Positions 1 to 8,811 are shown, counted from the stretch's first letter. The stretch is 34,701 nt of DNA from Firmicutes bacterium UBA995 (GCA_002291985.1 DBBB01000129.1:466-35166), one strand, 5' to 3'. Made by a program: numbers and translations. Notes: generated by a model from the sequence alone, not told the origin.

Positions 1-1
1 C

Positions 2-1768
2 AACGCCGTCGAGTACTTCGTGTCTTACTATGACTACTACCAGCCCGAGGCGTACCTCCCGCAAACGGACACCTATATTGAGAAGGATACCCTGATAAAC
101 GACGAAATCGACAAACTGCGCCATTCCGCCACCGCTGCGCTGGTGGAACGAAGGGACGTGCTGGTGGTAGCAAGCGTGTCGTGCATTTACGGGCTCGGCT
201 CGCCCGAGGACTACCGCGACCTGATGGTATCGTTGCGAGTAGGGAGTAGTCGGGATCGAGACGAGGTCCTCCGGCAACTGGTGGCGGTGCAGTATCACCG
301 CAACGACCTGACCCTGGTCCGCGGTAGCTTTCGGGTGCGGGGTGATGTCCTGGAGATCCTCCCGGCAGGCGCCGGCGAACGTGCCCTGCGGGTCGAGTTC
401 TTCGGCGACGAAGTGGAACGGATCGCCGAGATTGACGTGCTCACCGGGGAGGTATTGGCCTACCGGGACCACGTTGCCGTCTACCCTGCAAGTCATTACG
501 TAACTTTCCAGGACAAGCTGCGGCGGGCGGCGGAAGCGATCGAACGGGAACTCGAGGACCGGGTGGCCTGGTTCCGGAAGAATGACCGGCTGGTGGAAGC
601 GCAGCGCCTGGAGATGCGAACCCGTCACGATCTGGAGATGCTTCGCGAGACCGGCTATTGCGCCGGCATCGAGAACTACTCGCGTTACTTGACCGGCCGT
701 GCGCCGGGGCAGGCGCCTTACACCCTGCTGGACTTCTTCCCTGACGATCGCCTGGTGGTCGTCGATGAGTCCCACCAGGCCATCCCGCAGTTGCGCGCCA
801 TGTACCACGGCGACCGTTCGCGCAAGGAGTCCCTCGTCGAGCACGGCTTCCGTCTGCCTTCAGCCTTCGACAATCGCCCCCTGACTTTCGCCGAATTCGA
901 AGGACGGATTCGCCAGGCGGTATACGTGTCGGCCACGCCCGGACCGTACGAGCGGGAAAGGGCGCAGAAGATCGCCGAACAGATCGTCCGCCCCACCGGG
1001 CTCGTCGACCCGGAGGTGGTGGTCCGCCCCACCCGCGGGCAGGTCGAAGACCTGATTTCCGAACTGGAGCGCAGGGTGGAAGCGGGAGAGCGTGCACTGG
1101 TGACGACCCTCACCAAGAAGTTGGCCGAAGATCTCACCGACTACCTGAAAGACGCGGGGTTGCGGGCTCGTTATCTTCACTCGGAAGTGGACACGCTCGA
1201 ACGGATGCAGATCCTCCGGGACCTCCGCCTGGGTGCTTTCGACGTGCTGGTCGGGATCAACCTGCTGCGCGAGGGTCTCGACCTGCCCGAGGTATCCCTG
1301 GTGGCCATCCTCGACGCCGACCGCGAGGGTTACTTGCGTTCAGCCACCTCGCTGGTGCAGACCATCGGCCGGGCGGCGAGGAATCTCCACGGCAAGGTCA
1401 TCATGTACGCCGACACGGTCACCGAGTCCATGCGGCGAGCCATCGATGAGACCGAGCGCCGTCGCCGGATCCAGGGCGACTATAATCGCGAGCACGGGAT
1501 CACGCCGGAGACGGTGAACAAGGCGGTCCGGGAGGTCATCCAGGCCAGCCGGGTGGCAGAGCGCCGGGGGGCGTATCTTCCAGCCGACTTGCGGGATCTG
1601 CAACGGCGAGACATCCCCGGCTGGATCCATCGCCTCACGCAGGAGATGAAGGAAGCCTCCCGGCGCCTCGAGTTCGAGCGGGCGGCTGACTTGCGCGACC
1701 TGATCTTCGAGCTGGAAGAGACGGCACGCCGTCCAGACAGGCGCAAAGGAGAACCTGAGCTTGCGTAA
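2..1768 (+). CDS. uvrB: UvrABC system protein B, 5'-truncated by the window edge
   Basis: UvrB is the damage-verifying helicase-like subunit of nucleotide excision repair. It is loaded by UvrA and then recruits UvrC. The reading frame is open from base 2 and starts inside the gene: the first visible residues (NAVEYFVSYYDYYQPEAY) are the beta-hairpin clamp found near residue 90 of the E. coli protein, so about 80-90 N-terminal residues, including Walker A, lie outside. Visible parts are the UvrB interaction domain, helicase motifs V/VI (GINLLREGLDLPE, QTIGRAARN), and a C-terminal UVR motif (LEFERAADLRDLIFELEE) that binds UvrC. The stop overlaps the uvrA start by 8 nt, so the two are translationally coupled. 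Identity is certain from the motifs; only the 5' end is missing. Confidence 0.98.
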   Translation, partial: NAVEYFVSYYDYYQPEAYLPQTDTYIEKDTLINDEIDKLRHSATAALVERRDVLVVASVSCIYGLGSPEDYRDLMVSLRVGSSRDRDEVLRQLVAVQYHRNDLTLVRGSFRVRGDVLEILPAGAGERALRVEFFGDEVERIAEIDVLTGEVLAYRDHVAVYPASHYVTFQDKLRRAAEAIERELEDRVAWFRKNDRLVEAQRLEMRTRHDLEMLRETGYCAGIENYSRYLTGRAPGQAPYTLLDFFPDDRLVVVDESHQAIPQLRAMYHGDRSRKESLVEHGFRLPSAFDNRPLTFAEFEGRIRQAVYVSATPGPYERERAQKIAEQIVRPTGLVDPEVVVRPTRGQVEDLISELERRVEAGERALVTTLTKKLAEDLTDYLKDAGLRARYLHSEVDTLERMQILRDLRLGAFDVLVGINLLREGLDLPEVSLVAILDADREGYLRSATSLVQTIGRAARNLHGKVIMYADTVTESMRRAIDETERRRRIQGDYNREHGITPETVNKAVREVIQASRVAERRGAYLPADLRDLQRRDIPGWIHRLTQEMKEASRRLEFERAADLRDLIFELEETARRPDRRKGEPELA

Positions 1769-4604
1769 CAGCATCATCATCCGGGGCGCCCGGCAGCACA
1801 ATCTGAAAAACATAGATCTGGAGTTGCCTCGAAACCGCCTGATAGTGATCACCGGGCTGTCCGGCTCGGGCAAGAGTTCCCTGGCCCTGGATACCATATA
1901 CGCCGAGGGACAGCGCCGCTACGTCGAGTCGCTGTCGGCCTACGCCCGGCAGTTTCTTGGTCAGATGGACAAGCCGGACGTGGATCACATCGAGGGACTG
2001 TCCCCGGCCATCTGCATCGACCAGCGTAGCGCCGGACGGAATCCCCGCTCGACCGTGGCGACGGTGACGGAAATCTACGATTATTTGCGGCTGCTGTTTG
2101 CCAGGATCGGCCACCCCCACTGTCCGCGGTGCGGCCGTCCCATCGCCCAGCAAACGGTGGATCAGGTGGTGGACCAGCTTCTGGCCTTACCCCCCGGGAC
2201 CCGGGTCAACCTGATGGCGCCGCTGGTGAGGGGACGAAAGGGCGAGCACGAAAAGGTGCTGGAGGACATCAGGAGGGGCGGCTACGTCCGGGTAAGAGTA
2301 GACGGCCAGGTGGTGGAGACATCGGAAGTATCCCCGCTGGCAAAGAACAAGAAACACACCATCGAGGTGATCGTCGACCGGGTGGTAGTCCGCGAGGGCC
2401 TGCGATCGCGCCTGGCCGACTCGGTGGAGGCGGCCATGCGCTTGTCGGGCGGCCTGGTGATCGCCGACGCCGGTGGCGACGAAATCACGTTCAGCCAGCA
2501 GTTTGCTTGCGCGGAGTGCGGCATCAGCCTGGAAGAGCTGTCGCCCAGGATGTTCTCGTTCAACAGCCCCTATGGCGCCTGCCCGGGTTGCCACGGCCTG
2601 GGAACCCGGATGGAGATCGACCCCGAGTTGATCATCCCCGATCGTTCCCGGTCCCTCGATGACGGAGCGGTCGCTCCCTGGAGTCGGAGCACCAGCACCT
2701 ACTACCAGCAACTGCTTGAGGCGGTAACAGCCCACCATGGGATCCCCACGGACCGACCGGTGTCCGAACTCGATCCGCGCATGGTCGAGATCATCCTTTG
2801 CGGGTCGGGAAAGGAAGTGATCCGCTTTCGCTACGTCAATCCCCACGGCCGGGTACGCCAGTGGCAGGTGACTTTCAGTGGCGTCATCCCGAACCTGGAG
2901 CGCCGCTATCGCGAATCGCAGAGCGAAGCGGCTCGGCTGGAGATCGAGGAGTACATGAGCACCACTCCTTGCCCGGCCTGCCATGGGGCCCGCTTGAAGC
3001 CCGAGAGCCTGGCCGTGCAAGTGGGAGGACATTCCATCGCTGCCGTGACGGGCATGTCGGTGGAGGCAGCTCGGCAATTCCTCGCCCACCTCGAGTTGAC
3101 CGACCGAGAGCGGCTAATTGCCCGCCAGGTGGTGAAGGAGATCGGCGCCCGTCTCGGTTTCCTGCAAGACGTCGGCCTGGGTTACCTCACCCTGGATCGA
3201 CCGGCGGGAACGCTCGCAGGTGGCGAAGCCCAGCGGATCCGCCTTGCCACCCAGATCGGCTCCAGCCTCGTGGGAGTGCTGTACATCCTGGACGAACCGA
3301 GCGTGGGACTGCACCAGCGGGACAACCTCCGGCTGCTCGACACCCTGCAGGCACTGCGGGATCTCGGAAATACGGTCATAGTGGTCGAACACGATGAAGA
3401 GACCATCCGGGCGGCCGACCACGTCGTCGACATCGGTCCCGGGGCCGGTGAGCATGGGGGCAGAGTGATTGCCCAGGGGGACCTCTCGGACATACTCGCC
3501 TGTCCCGAGTCGCTCACCGGGCAGTATCTATCCGGTGCCCGGCAGATACCCGTCCCCTCCTCCCGGCGGCAGCCCAGCAGCAAGTTCCTGGTGGTGAGAG
3601 GAGCGCGCCACCACAACTTGCAGCGGGTGGACGTGCGGATACCCCTCGGACTGCTGGTAGCGGTAACCGGGGTAAGCGGCAGCGGCAAATCGACCCTGGT
3701 CAACGAGATCCTGTACCGCCGCCTGGCCCAGGTCCTCAACGGATCCCGCGCCCGCCCCGGGGACCACGAGGCGGTAGAGGGCATCGAACACCTCGACAAG
3801 GCCATCGACATCGACCAGTCTCCTATCGGCCGCACTCCCCGCTCCAATCCCGCCACCTACACCGGCGCCTTCGACTACATCCGGGAAGCTTTTGCCCTGA
3901 CGCCCGAGGCTAGGGCCCGCGGGTACCGGCCGGGACGATTCTCCTTCAACGTACGGGGAGGCCGGTGTGAGGCCTGTCGGGGGGATGGGATCATCAAGAT
4001 CGAGATGCACTTCTTGCCAGACGTATACGTGCCTTGCGAGATGTGCAAGGGCCGTCGCTATAACCGGGAGACACTGGAAGTACGCTATCGGGGCCGGACC
4101 ACCGCCGAGGTGCTGGAGATGACCGTGGACGAGGCGTTGGAGTTCTTCCTGCCCATCCCCCGCATCCGCCGCAAGCTGCAAACGCTTCACGATGTCGGCC
4201 TGGGCTACATCCGGCTGGGCCAACCCGCCACCACCCTGTCGGGAGGAGAAGCCCAGCGGGTCAAGCTCTCAACCGAACTCTCGCGCCGCTCCAACGGTAA
4301 GACGCTGTACATACTCGACGAGCCCACCACCGGACTGCACCTGGCGGACATCGAGCGGCTGCTGGAGGTGCTCGGGCGCCTGGTGGACGCCGGCGATACC
4401 GTGCTGGTCATCGAGCACAACCTCGAAGTCATCGCTTGCGCCGACTGGGTGATCGATCTCGGCCCGGAGGGCGGGGACGCCGGCGGCCGGGTGATCGCCG
4501 AAGGCCCTCCCGAACGGGTAGCAGCCACGGCCGGATCGCACACCGGGCGTTTCCTCCGGCAACGGTTGGCTCGCCGGGAGGCGAGAGCAGGGGTTTCCAT
4601 ATGA
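1761..4604 (+). CDS. uvrA: UvrABC system protein A (excinuclease ATPase)
   Basis: UvrA is the dimeric ABC-type ATPase that scans DNA for bulky lesions and delivers UvrB. The 947 residues match the usual family length. Visible in order: first Walker A (GLSGSGKSS, residues 32-40), a CPRC pair near 121, a zinc module near 250-280 (CAEC and CPGC), first signature (LAGGEAQR) and Walker B (LYILDEPSVGLH), second Walker A (GVSGSGKST, near 637), second zinc module (CEAC near 735, CEMC near 758), second signature (LSGGEAQR, near 826) and Walker B (LYILDEPTTGLH). The TTG start at 1761 is chosen because AAAGGAG lies 9 nt upstream and the product then begins with the family's usual RGARQHNL segment. It overlaps uvrB by 8 nt, and its stop overlaps the uvrC ATG (ATGA). 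Confidence 0.98.
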   Translation: MRNSIIIRGARQHNLKNIDLELPRNRLIVITGLSGSGKSSLALDTIYAEGQRRYVESLSAYARQFLGQMDKPDVDHIEGLSPAICIDQRSAGRNPRSTVATVTEIYDYLRLLFARIGHPHCPRCGRPIAQQTVDQVVDQLLALPPGTRVNLMAPLVRGRKGEHEKVLEDIRRGGYVRVRVDGQVVETSEVSPLAKNKKHTIEVIVDRVVVREGLRSRLADSVEAAMRLSGGLVIADAGGDEITFSQQFACAECGISLEELSPRMFSFNSPYGACPGCHGLGTRMEIDPELIIPDRSRSLDDGAVAPWSRSTSTYYQQLLEAVTAHHGIPTDRPVSELDPRMVEIILCGSGKEVIRFRYVNPHGRVRQWQVTFSGVIPNLERRYRESQSEAARLEIEEYMSTTPCPACHGARLKPESLAVQVGGHSIAAVTGMSVEAARQFLAHLELTDRERLIARQVVKEIGARLGFLQDVGLGYLTLDRPAGTLAGGEAQRIRLATQIGSSLVGVLYILDEPSVGLHQRDNLRLLDTLQALRDLGNTVIVVEHDEETIRAADHVVDIGPGAGEHGGRVIAQGDLSDILACPESLTGQYLSGARQIPVPSSRRQPSSKFLVVRGARHHNLQRVDVRIPLGLLVAVTGVSGSGKSTLVNEILYRRLAQVLNGSRARPGDHEAVEGIEHLDKAIDIDQSPIGRTPRSNPATYTGAFDYIREAFALTPEARARGYRPGRFSFNVRGGRCEACRGDGIIKIEMHFLPDVYVPCEMCKGRRYNRETLEVRYRGRTTAEVLEMTVDEALEFFLPIPRIRRKLQTLHDVGLGYIRLGQPATTLSGGEAQRVKLSTELSRRSNGKTLYILDEPTTGLHLADIERLLEVLGRLVDAGDTVLVIEHNLEVIACADWVIDLGPEGGDAGGRVIAEGPPERVAATAGSHTGRFLRQRLARREARAGVSI

Positions 4605-6262
4605 CGGCCGCCCTTCGCGAGCAAGCCGGCTCGCTGCCCGATGGGCCGGGAGTATACCTGTTTCGCGACGCCCAGGGACGTTTCATTTATGCCGGCAAGG
4701 CAGCTTCCCTTCGCCATCGGGTTCGCAGCTATTTCCAGGCGCGACGGGGACCGAGGACTGCCCTGATGATGTCGCGAGCCGCCGGTCTCGAGTACATCAC
4801 CACCGACTCCGAGGTAGAAGCGCTTATCCTCGAGAGTAATCTCGTCAAACAGCACCGGCCGGAGTTCAACATCCGCCTGCGCGATGACAAACACTTCCCC
4901 TACCTCCGGATCGCCCTGGACGAGCAGTGGCCCGCGGTTGCGGTGGTCCGGGGGATGCAGCGGGACGGAGCGCGTTACTTCGGTCCCTACACCCGCGCCC
5001 AGGCCCTTGCGGCTACCTTGAAGGCCGTTCGCCGCATTTTCCCCTTTCGCACTTGCGGCGATCACCGGCTGGCCACGGCTCGCCGCCCCTGCCTCCATCA
5101 CGACCTCGGCCGTTGTCCCGCGCCCTGCGCCGGCAAGGTGGCTCGCGAAGACTACCTGGCCAACCTGCGCGAACTGTGCCTCTTCCTGGATGGCCGCGGC
5201 GATCATGTGGTGCGGCGCCTGCGCGAGCGGATGGAGCAAGCGGCGGGCGCCCTCGAGTTCGAACGGGCGGCCGAACTTCGCGATCAGCTACGGGCGCTGG
5301 AACTCGTGGTGGAGCGGCAGAAGATGATATTCCATACGCAGGAGGACCTCGACGCCCTGGGCATCGAGGTCGCAGGCCACGATGCCTGCGTTCAGGTATT
5401 CCGCGTGCGCGATGGCAAACTGGTTGGTCGGGAGAACTTCCTGCTCGCTACGGCCGACAGCCCTCCCGGGCACGTCGTCGGCGCCTTCCTCAAGCAGCAT
5501 TACGGGACGGTCGCCGATACCCTCCCGCCCCTGATCCTGATACCGGCCGTGCCCCCCGCCGCCGAGCGCGCCGCGATCGAAAGCTGGTTGACGGGCCTCC
5601 GCGGCGCAAAAGTACGGGTGGTCAGGCCGCTGCGGGGCGCCAAGCGAGGTCTGGTTGACCTGGCGGGGGCCAACGCCCGGCTGGCGCTTGCCGAGGCGGG
5701 CGTGACCGCCCGCTGGGAAGAGGAACTCACCGCAGGAGCGTTGCGGGAGATTGGCGACATCCTCGGACTTGAGCGACCGCCTCACCGCATCGAGGCTTTT
5801 GATGTGTCGGGCTTCCATGGCAAGGAGACGGTGGCCTCCCGGGTGGTATTCGAGGGGGGACGGGCTCTCAAAGCCGGCTATCGTCGCTATCGTCTGTCCC
5901 TTTCCCCGGGCCGCGATGACTGCCACCTGCTCCAGGAAGTGCTGCACCGCCGTTTCCGCCGGGGAGAGGCTCCCCCCGACCTGGTACTGGTGGATGGAGG
6001 CAAGGGGCAACTCGGCGCGGCCCGGGAAGTGCTCGCGCACCTGAGCCTCGACCGGGTGCCCGTGGTTGCCCTGGCCAAGGAACATGAGCACGTATTCGTG
6101 CCCGGACGCCCCGAACCCATCGTGCTGCCCGATGCGTCGCCGGCGCTTCGCCTCCTCCGGCAGATGCGAGACGAGGCGCACCGTTTTGCCGTGAATTACC
6201 ACCGGATGCTCCGCCGCCGGCGATCGCTGGGTTCGGCGGCCAAGGGAGGACGCCGTCCATGA
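4601..6262 (+). CDS. uvrC: UvrABC system protein C, lacking the C-terminal HhH domain
   Basis: UvrC is the dual-incision nuclease of nucleotide excision repair. The ATG at 4601 sits in an ATGA overlap with uvrA and gives a product starting MTAALREQAGSLPDGPGVYL, the normal N-terminus of the GIY-YIG nuclease domain. Cysteines at 152, 164, 172 and 176 have the same spacing as the iron-sulfur cysteines of E. coli UvrC (154/166/174/178). A UVR motif (LEFERAAELRDQL) follows. The RNase H-like second nuclease is intact (AFDVSGFHGKE, PDLVLVDGGKGQLGAA, DEAHRFAVNYHR). The protein is 553 residues, whereas E. coli UvrC has 610. It stops about 20 residues after the DEAHRFA helix with a basic tail (RRRRSLGSAAKGGRRP), and the tandem helix-hairpin-helix domain normally found there is absent. 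No frameshifted HhH remnant is seen, because ogt begins at once in an ATGA overlap. Confidence 0.96.
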   Translation: MTAALREQAGSLPDGPGVYLFRDAQGRFIYAGKAASLRHRVRSYFQARRGPRTALMMSRAAGLEYITTDSEVEALILESNLVKQHRPEFNIRLRDDKHFPYLRIALDEQWPAVAVVRGMQRDGARYFGPYTRAQALAATLKAVRRIFPFRTCGDHRLATARRPCLHHDLGRCPAPCAGKVAREDYLANLRELCLFLDGRGDHVVRRLRERMEQAAGALEFERAAELRDQLRALELVVERQKMIFHTQEDLDALGIEVAGHDACVQVFRVRDGKLVGRENFLLATADSPPGHVVGAFLKQHYGTVADTLPPLILIPAVPPAAERAAIESWLTGLRGAKVRVVRPLRGAKRGLVDLAGANARLALAEAGVTARWEEELTAGALREIGDILGLERPPHRIEAFDVSGFHGKETVASRVVFEGGRALKAGYRRYRLSLSPGRDDCHLLQEVLHRRFRRGEAPPDLVLVDGGKGQLGAAREVLAHLSLDRVPVVALAKEHEHVFVPGRPEPIVLPDASPALRLLRQMRDEAHRFAVNYHRMLRRRRSLGSAAKGGRRP

Positions 6263-6750
6263 AAGCCGCCGTATTCGCTTCGCCCATCGGCGCCATCACC
6301 GTGCGCTACACGGAAGGGGGAGTCGATCGGGTCTTCCTGCCCGGAGAGCACGTTCCCTCTGCCGGCCGTGACCCCGTGCGCCCTGCCTTCCTCGACGGCC
6401 TGGAGCGCGCGTTGACCGCCTACTTCAGCGGCCGGCCGGTCAACTTCGCCATACCGCTGTCCCTGGGCGCCCTGACGCCCTTCCAGATCCAGGTCCTCGA
6501 GCAGTGCCGTTTGATCCCTCACGGGGAAGTACGCACGTACGGCTGGCTTGCCGCCCGCGTGGGCAGACCCGGCGCCGCTCGCGCGGTGGGCCAGGTGATG
6601 GCCAGGAACCCCCTGCCGCTGCTCATACCCTGCCATCGCGTCGTGGCTACCGGCGGGCTGGGCGGGTTCGGGGGCGGGCCGGCCCTCAAAGCCCGTCTGC
6701 TCAACCTGGAGCAGCAAGGCGGCCTTGCCAACATTACGAACCGGCCTTGA
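6259..6750 (+). CDS. ogt: Methylated-DNA--protein-cysteine S-methyltransferase
   Basis: This is a suicide repair protein that transfers the alkyl group from O6-alkylguanine in DNA to its own cysteine. The 163 residues match the Ogt/MGMT length. The active-site block IPCHRVVATGGLGGFGGG is complete with its PCHR nucleophile motif. Upstream, LGALTPFQIQVLEQCRLIPHGEVRTYG is the conserved helix leading to the helix-turn-helix, and RAVGQVMARNP is the arginine-finger/recognition region. The ATG is in an ATGA overlap with uvrC, so direct-reversal repair is made from the same message as the excision genes. No terminator is obvious after the stop; a new promoter begins 20 nt later. Confidence 0.96.
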   Translation: MKAAVFASPIGAITVRYTEGGVDRVFLPGEHVPSAGRDPVRPAFLDGLERALTAYFSGRPVNFAIPLSLGALTPFQIQVLEQCRLIPHGEVRTYGWLAARVGRPGAARAVGQVMARNPLPLLIPCHRVVATGGLGGFGGGPALKARLLNLEQQGGLANITNRP

Positions 6751-6769
6751 TGTTGTTAAGCAAACGGCC

Positions 6770-6798
6770 TTGACAGGAGGACGGTAAGTTAATACTAT
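6770..6798 (+). promoter_or_regulatory. Sigma-A promoter of the DUF2089-DUF4097 operon
   Basis: A perfect -35 box TTGACA (6770-6775) is followed by a 17-bp spacer and the -10 box TACTAT (6793-6798). Together they form one of the best sigma-A promoters in the window. Transcription would begin near 6805, leaving a leader of about 95 nt before the first gene at 6899. The local sequence is much richer in A/T than its surroundings. Confidence 0.8.
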
Positions 6799-6819
6799 TA
6801 AAGCACAAGCTTAATAGTA
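6793..6819. promoter_or_regulatory. Inverted repeat over the -10 box, candidate operator
   Basis: TACTATTAAAGC (6793-6804) and GCTTAATAGTA (6809-6819) are inverted copies, with one extra A in the left arm and a 4-bp centre (ACAA). The left arm coincides with the -10 box and the right arm lies just past the expected start site, which is the classic position for a repressor operator. It lacks a GC-rich stem plus T-run, so it is not a terminator. The first gene of the operon encodes a putative DNA-binding protein (DUF2089), which could be the autoregulator; that link is inference. Confidence 0.6.
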
Positions 6820-6898
6820 ACAATGCCGGGATGAATGATGCCGGGTCTTGAGGTGGTGGACGGGGGGAACGGGGAGGGCGGAGAGGAGGGCAAGACCT

Positions 6899-7288
6899 TT
6901 GGAACGCCAGTTACACCGGTCGGTTCCCGGCCGTTGTCCCGTGTGCGGCGAGGCCCTGGAGGTAACGCGACTGCAATGCCCATACTGCGATACCGGGTTG
7001 GACGGCAAGTTCCAGGCCTGCAAGTTTTGCCTGTTGACCCGGGAGCAAAAGGACTTCCTCGAGATCTTCATCAAGTCGCGGGGGATCATCAAGGAGGTTG
7101 AGCGCGAACTGGGTCTGTCCTACCCGACCGTGCGTGCCCGGCTCGACGCGATCATCGAAGCTCTGGGCTACCGGGTCGACCGCTCCGGACCAGAAGACCG
7201 GGATCGCCGGCGCAAGGAGATCCTCGATGCGGTGAATCGGGGGGAGATCAAGGCGGACGAAGCCGTGAAAATGCTCCGGCAGGTATAG
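6899..7288 (+). CDS. DUF2089 family zinc-ribbon/HTH protein, putative regulator
   Basis: This 129-residue protein has three visible parts. The first is a zinc ribbon with C13/C16 and C27/C30, followed by another close pair C41/C44. The second is a helix-turn-helix at about 62-90 (RGIIKEVERELGLSYPTVRARL). The third is a C-terminal SHOCT-like helix pair (KEILDAVNRGEIKADEAVKMLRQV, written as residues 106-129). This matches the DUF2089 family, whose biochemical role is not established; DNA binding is inferred from the HTH. The TTG start at 6899 is preferred over the upstream in-frame TTG at 6848 because GAGAGGAGGG lies 8 nt before it, and the extra upstream residues look like translated non-coding DNA. 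It is the first gene after the palindrome-bearing promoter, which suggests autoregulation. Confidence 0.85.
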   Translation: MERQLHRSVPGRCPVCGEALEVTRLQCPYCDTGLDGKFQACKFCLLTREQKDFLEIFIKSRGIIKEVERELGLSYPTVRARLDAIIEALGYRVDRSGPEDRDRRRKEILDAVNRGEIKADEAVKMLRQV

Positions 7289-7306
7289 GGAGAGGAGGCG
7301 AGACGG

Positions 7307-7633
7307 GTGGTCTGGGACGTGGTGATCGATCAGGCATTCGTCTGGAGAGTGTTGCTCGGAACAGGCGTTCTCATCCTGGCGCTGGCGGCGCTGGATCTGG
7401 CGAGGGCCTCGTTGCTGATCCGTCGGGGTCTCTACCGGGTGCAGCGCCACCCTCACCACTGGTCCTTCCGGTACGGGCGGTTCCGTGAAGGTCTGACCAT
7501 GCTCGCGGTCGGCGGCACGGTCGCGTATGGGATTCACGTGGGGCTTGGCTTCTGGGTGACGCTCTTCGTGGTGGTAGCTGCCGTAGGACTGATCAAAGTA
7601 CTGACCGGCGCCGTGGTCAGGATCCACCCCTGA
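7307..7633 (+). CDS. Small hypothetical membrane protein
   Basis: The 108-residue product begins at GTG 7307 behind AGAGGAGG. It has one hydrophobic helix near the N-terminus (VLLGTGVLILALAALDLA), a basic, aromatic-rich cytoplasmic-looking loop (RRGLYRVQRHPHHWSFRYGRFREG), and a long hydrophobic stretch from about residue 64 to 104 that can form two more membrane segments. I do not recognise a named family. It lies 18 nt after the DUF2089 gene and 17 nt before the DUF4097 gene, so it belongs to that operon and may be the membrane anchor of the group. Confidence 0.75.
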   Translation: MVWDVVIDQAFVWRVLLGTGVLILALAALDLARASLLIRRGLYRVQRHPHHWSFRYGRFREGLTMLAVGGTVAYGIHVGLGFWVTLFVVVAAVGLIKVLTGAVVRIHP

Positions 7634-7650
7634 CGGGAGGTGCGAGGGGC

Positions 7651-8811
7651 ATGCCCATGGACGAAAGCCGTTCGCCGTCCGAGCTGCAGCATTTTGACGC
7701 ATGCCGTCGGATCATCGTGGAGCAACTGGGCGGTCGGGTGGACGTACAAGTCTGGAGCGAAGACCGCATTCGCCTGGCATGGCTTCGCCAGGGGGAGTGC
7801 CAGTTACGCACGCGAGCCTTCCGGGAAGGCGATAGCCTCAGGATAACCGTCGATCGGCCGGGGTGCGGATGGGGGAGTTCCGAGGGACAGGTCGACATCG
7901 AACTCCGGGCGCCTCGCAGCACCGACCTGGATGTCGAGACGGGTTCGGGCCCGGTCACCGTGAGCGGCATCCGGGGCAGCATCCGCCTGGCGACGGGCCA
8001 GGGCGACATCAATGTGCGCGACACGGCAGGCTCGCTCAGCATCGAGACGGGCAGCGGGGACGTGGTGGCGGAGAGCTGCCAGGGAGTGCTTGAACTGGAC
8101 AACGGACAGGGTACGGTGACGGTCAAGGCCGCGCGAGGGGACTTCAAGCTGGAGACGGGCTCAGGAAGCTTCACCCTGACCGACCTGGCAGGCAATCTTG
8201 ACGTGGAGACGGGGAGCGGCCGGGTGGGCGTGTCCCGCATTCGCGGCGACTTGAAGGTCGAAGCAGGGTCGGGAGACGTGATCCTCGAAGGTGTCGCCTC
8301 GCGTCGTGTCCAGGTAGGGACCGGATCTGGGGACGTCAGCGTCGAAGGGTATCCCTTGCCCGATGGTTGTTGGGAACTGGAGACCGGTTCGGGGGACGTC
8401 CGACTGGCCATCCCGGCGACTACCGCGTGCCGGCTCAGCGTCGAGACGGGCAGCGGCGCCATTGACTGCCGCCTGCCGCTACGGGGCAGAGAGGAAGAAC
8501 CCGGCTGCCTGCGAGGCGTGCTAAACCGGCCGGACGCCAGCGTGGAGGTGCTGACCGGGTCGGGAGAGGTGGTCCTCGATGCCGGTCCGGCCCCCGCGCC
8601 GGAACTCGAAGGGGAAGGGGATCCCGACGAGGCAACGCTGAGCGTCCTCCGCATGGTCGAGGAAGGCAAGATCACTCCCGGCGAAGGGGAAGCCCTGTTG
8701 CGGGCGCTGGCCGATACACCCGATTCCGCGCTGTCGCGGGAGGGCGAACCGGCCGATGCGGATCGCAAAGCTGCGGCTTCCGGGGAGGAAGTGACGCTTG
8801 GCGAAACATGA
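7651..8811 (+). CDS. DUF4097-type beta-repeat protein with C-terminal SHOCT-like motif
   Basis: The 386-residue protein is dominated by about ten copies of a roughly 20-residue repeat with the core TGSGxV (for example ETGSGPV, ETGSGDV, ETGSGSF, ETGSGRV, EAGSGDV). This is the hallmark of DUF4097, a predicted right-handed beta-solenoid. There is no signal peptide or membrane segment, so it probably stays in the cytoplasm. Near the C-terminus, LSVLRMVEEGKITPGEGEALL is a short helical motif shared with the neighbouring genes; a charged, disordered tail follows. ATG 7651 lies 10 nt after GGGAGG; ATG 7657 is a possible alternative. DUF4097 proteins often sit beside envelope-stress genes in Bacillota, but the molecular function is unknown. 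Confidence 0.85.
   Translation: MPMDESRSPSELQHFDACRRIIVEQLGGRVDVQVWSEDRIRLAWLRQGECQLRTRAFREGDSLRITVDRPGCGWGSSEGQVDIELRAPRSTDLDVETGSGPVTVSGIRGSIRLATGQGDINVRDTAGSLSIETGSGDVVAESCQGVLELDNGQGTVTVKAARGDFKLETGSGSFTLTDLAGNLDVETGSGRVGVSRIRGDLKVEAGSGDVILEGVASRRVQVGTGSGDVSVEGYPLPDGCWELETGSGDVRLAIPATTACRLSVETGSGAIDCRLPLRGREEEPGCLRGVLNRPDASVEVLTGSGEVVLDAGPAPAPELEGEGDPDEATLSVLRMVEEGKITPGEGEALLRALADTPDSALSREGEPADADRKAAASGEEVTLGET

Noticed and set aside
2187..3089. 300-codon open frame on the minus strand within uvrA
   Set aside because: It is the antisense of well-conserved uvrA, with no SD and no family-like features; typical of high-GC DNA.
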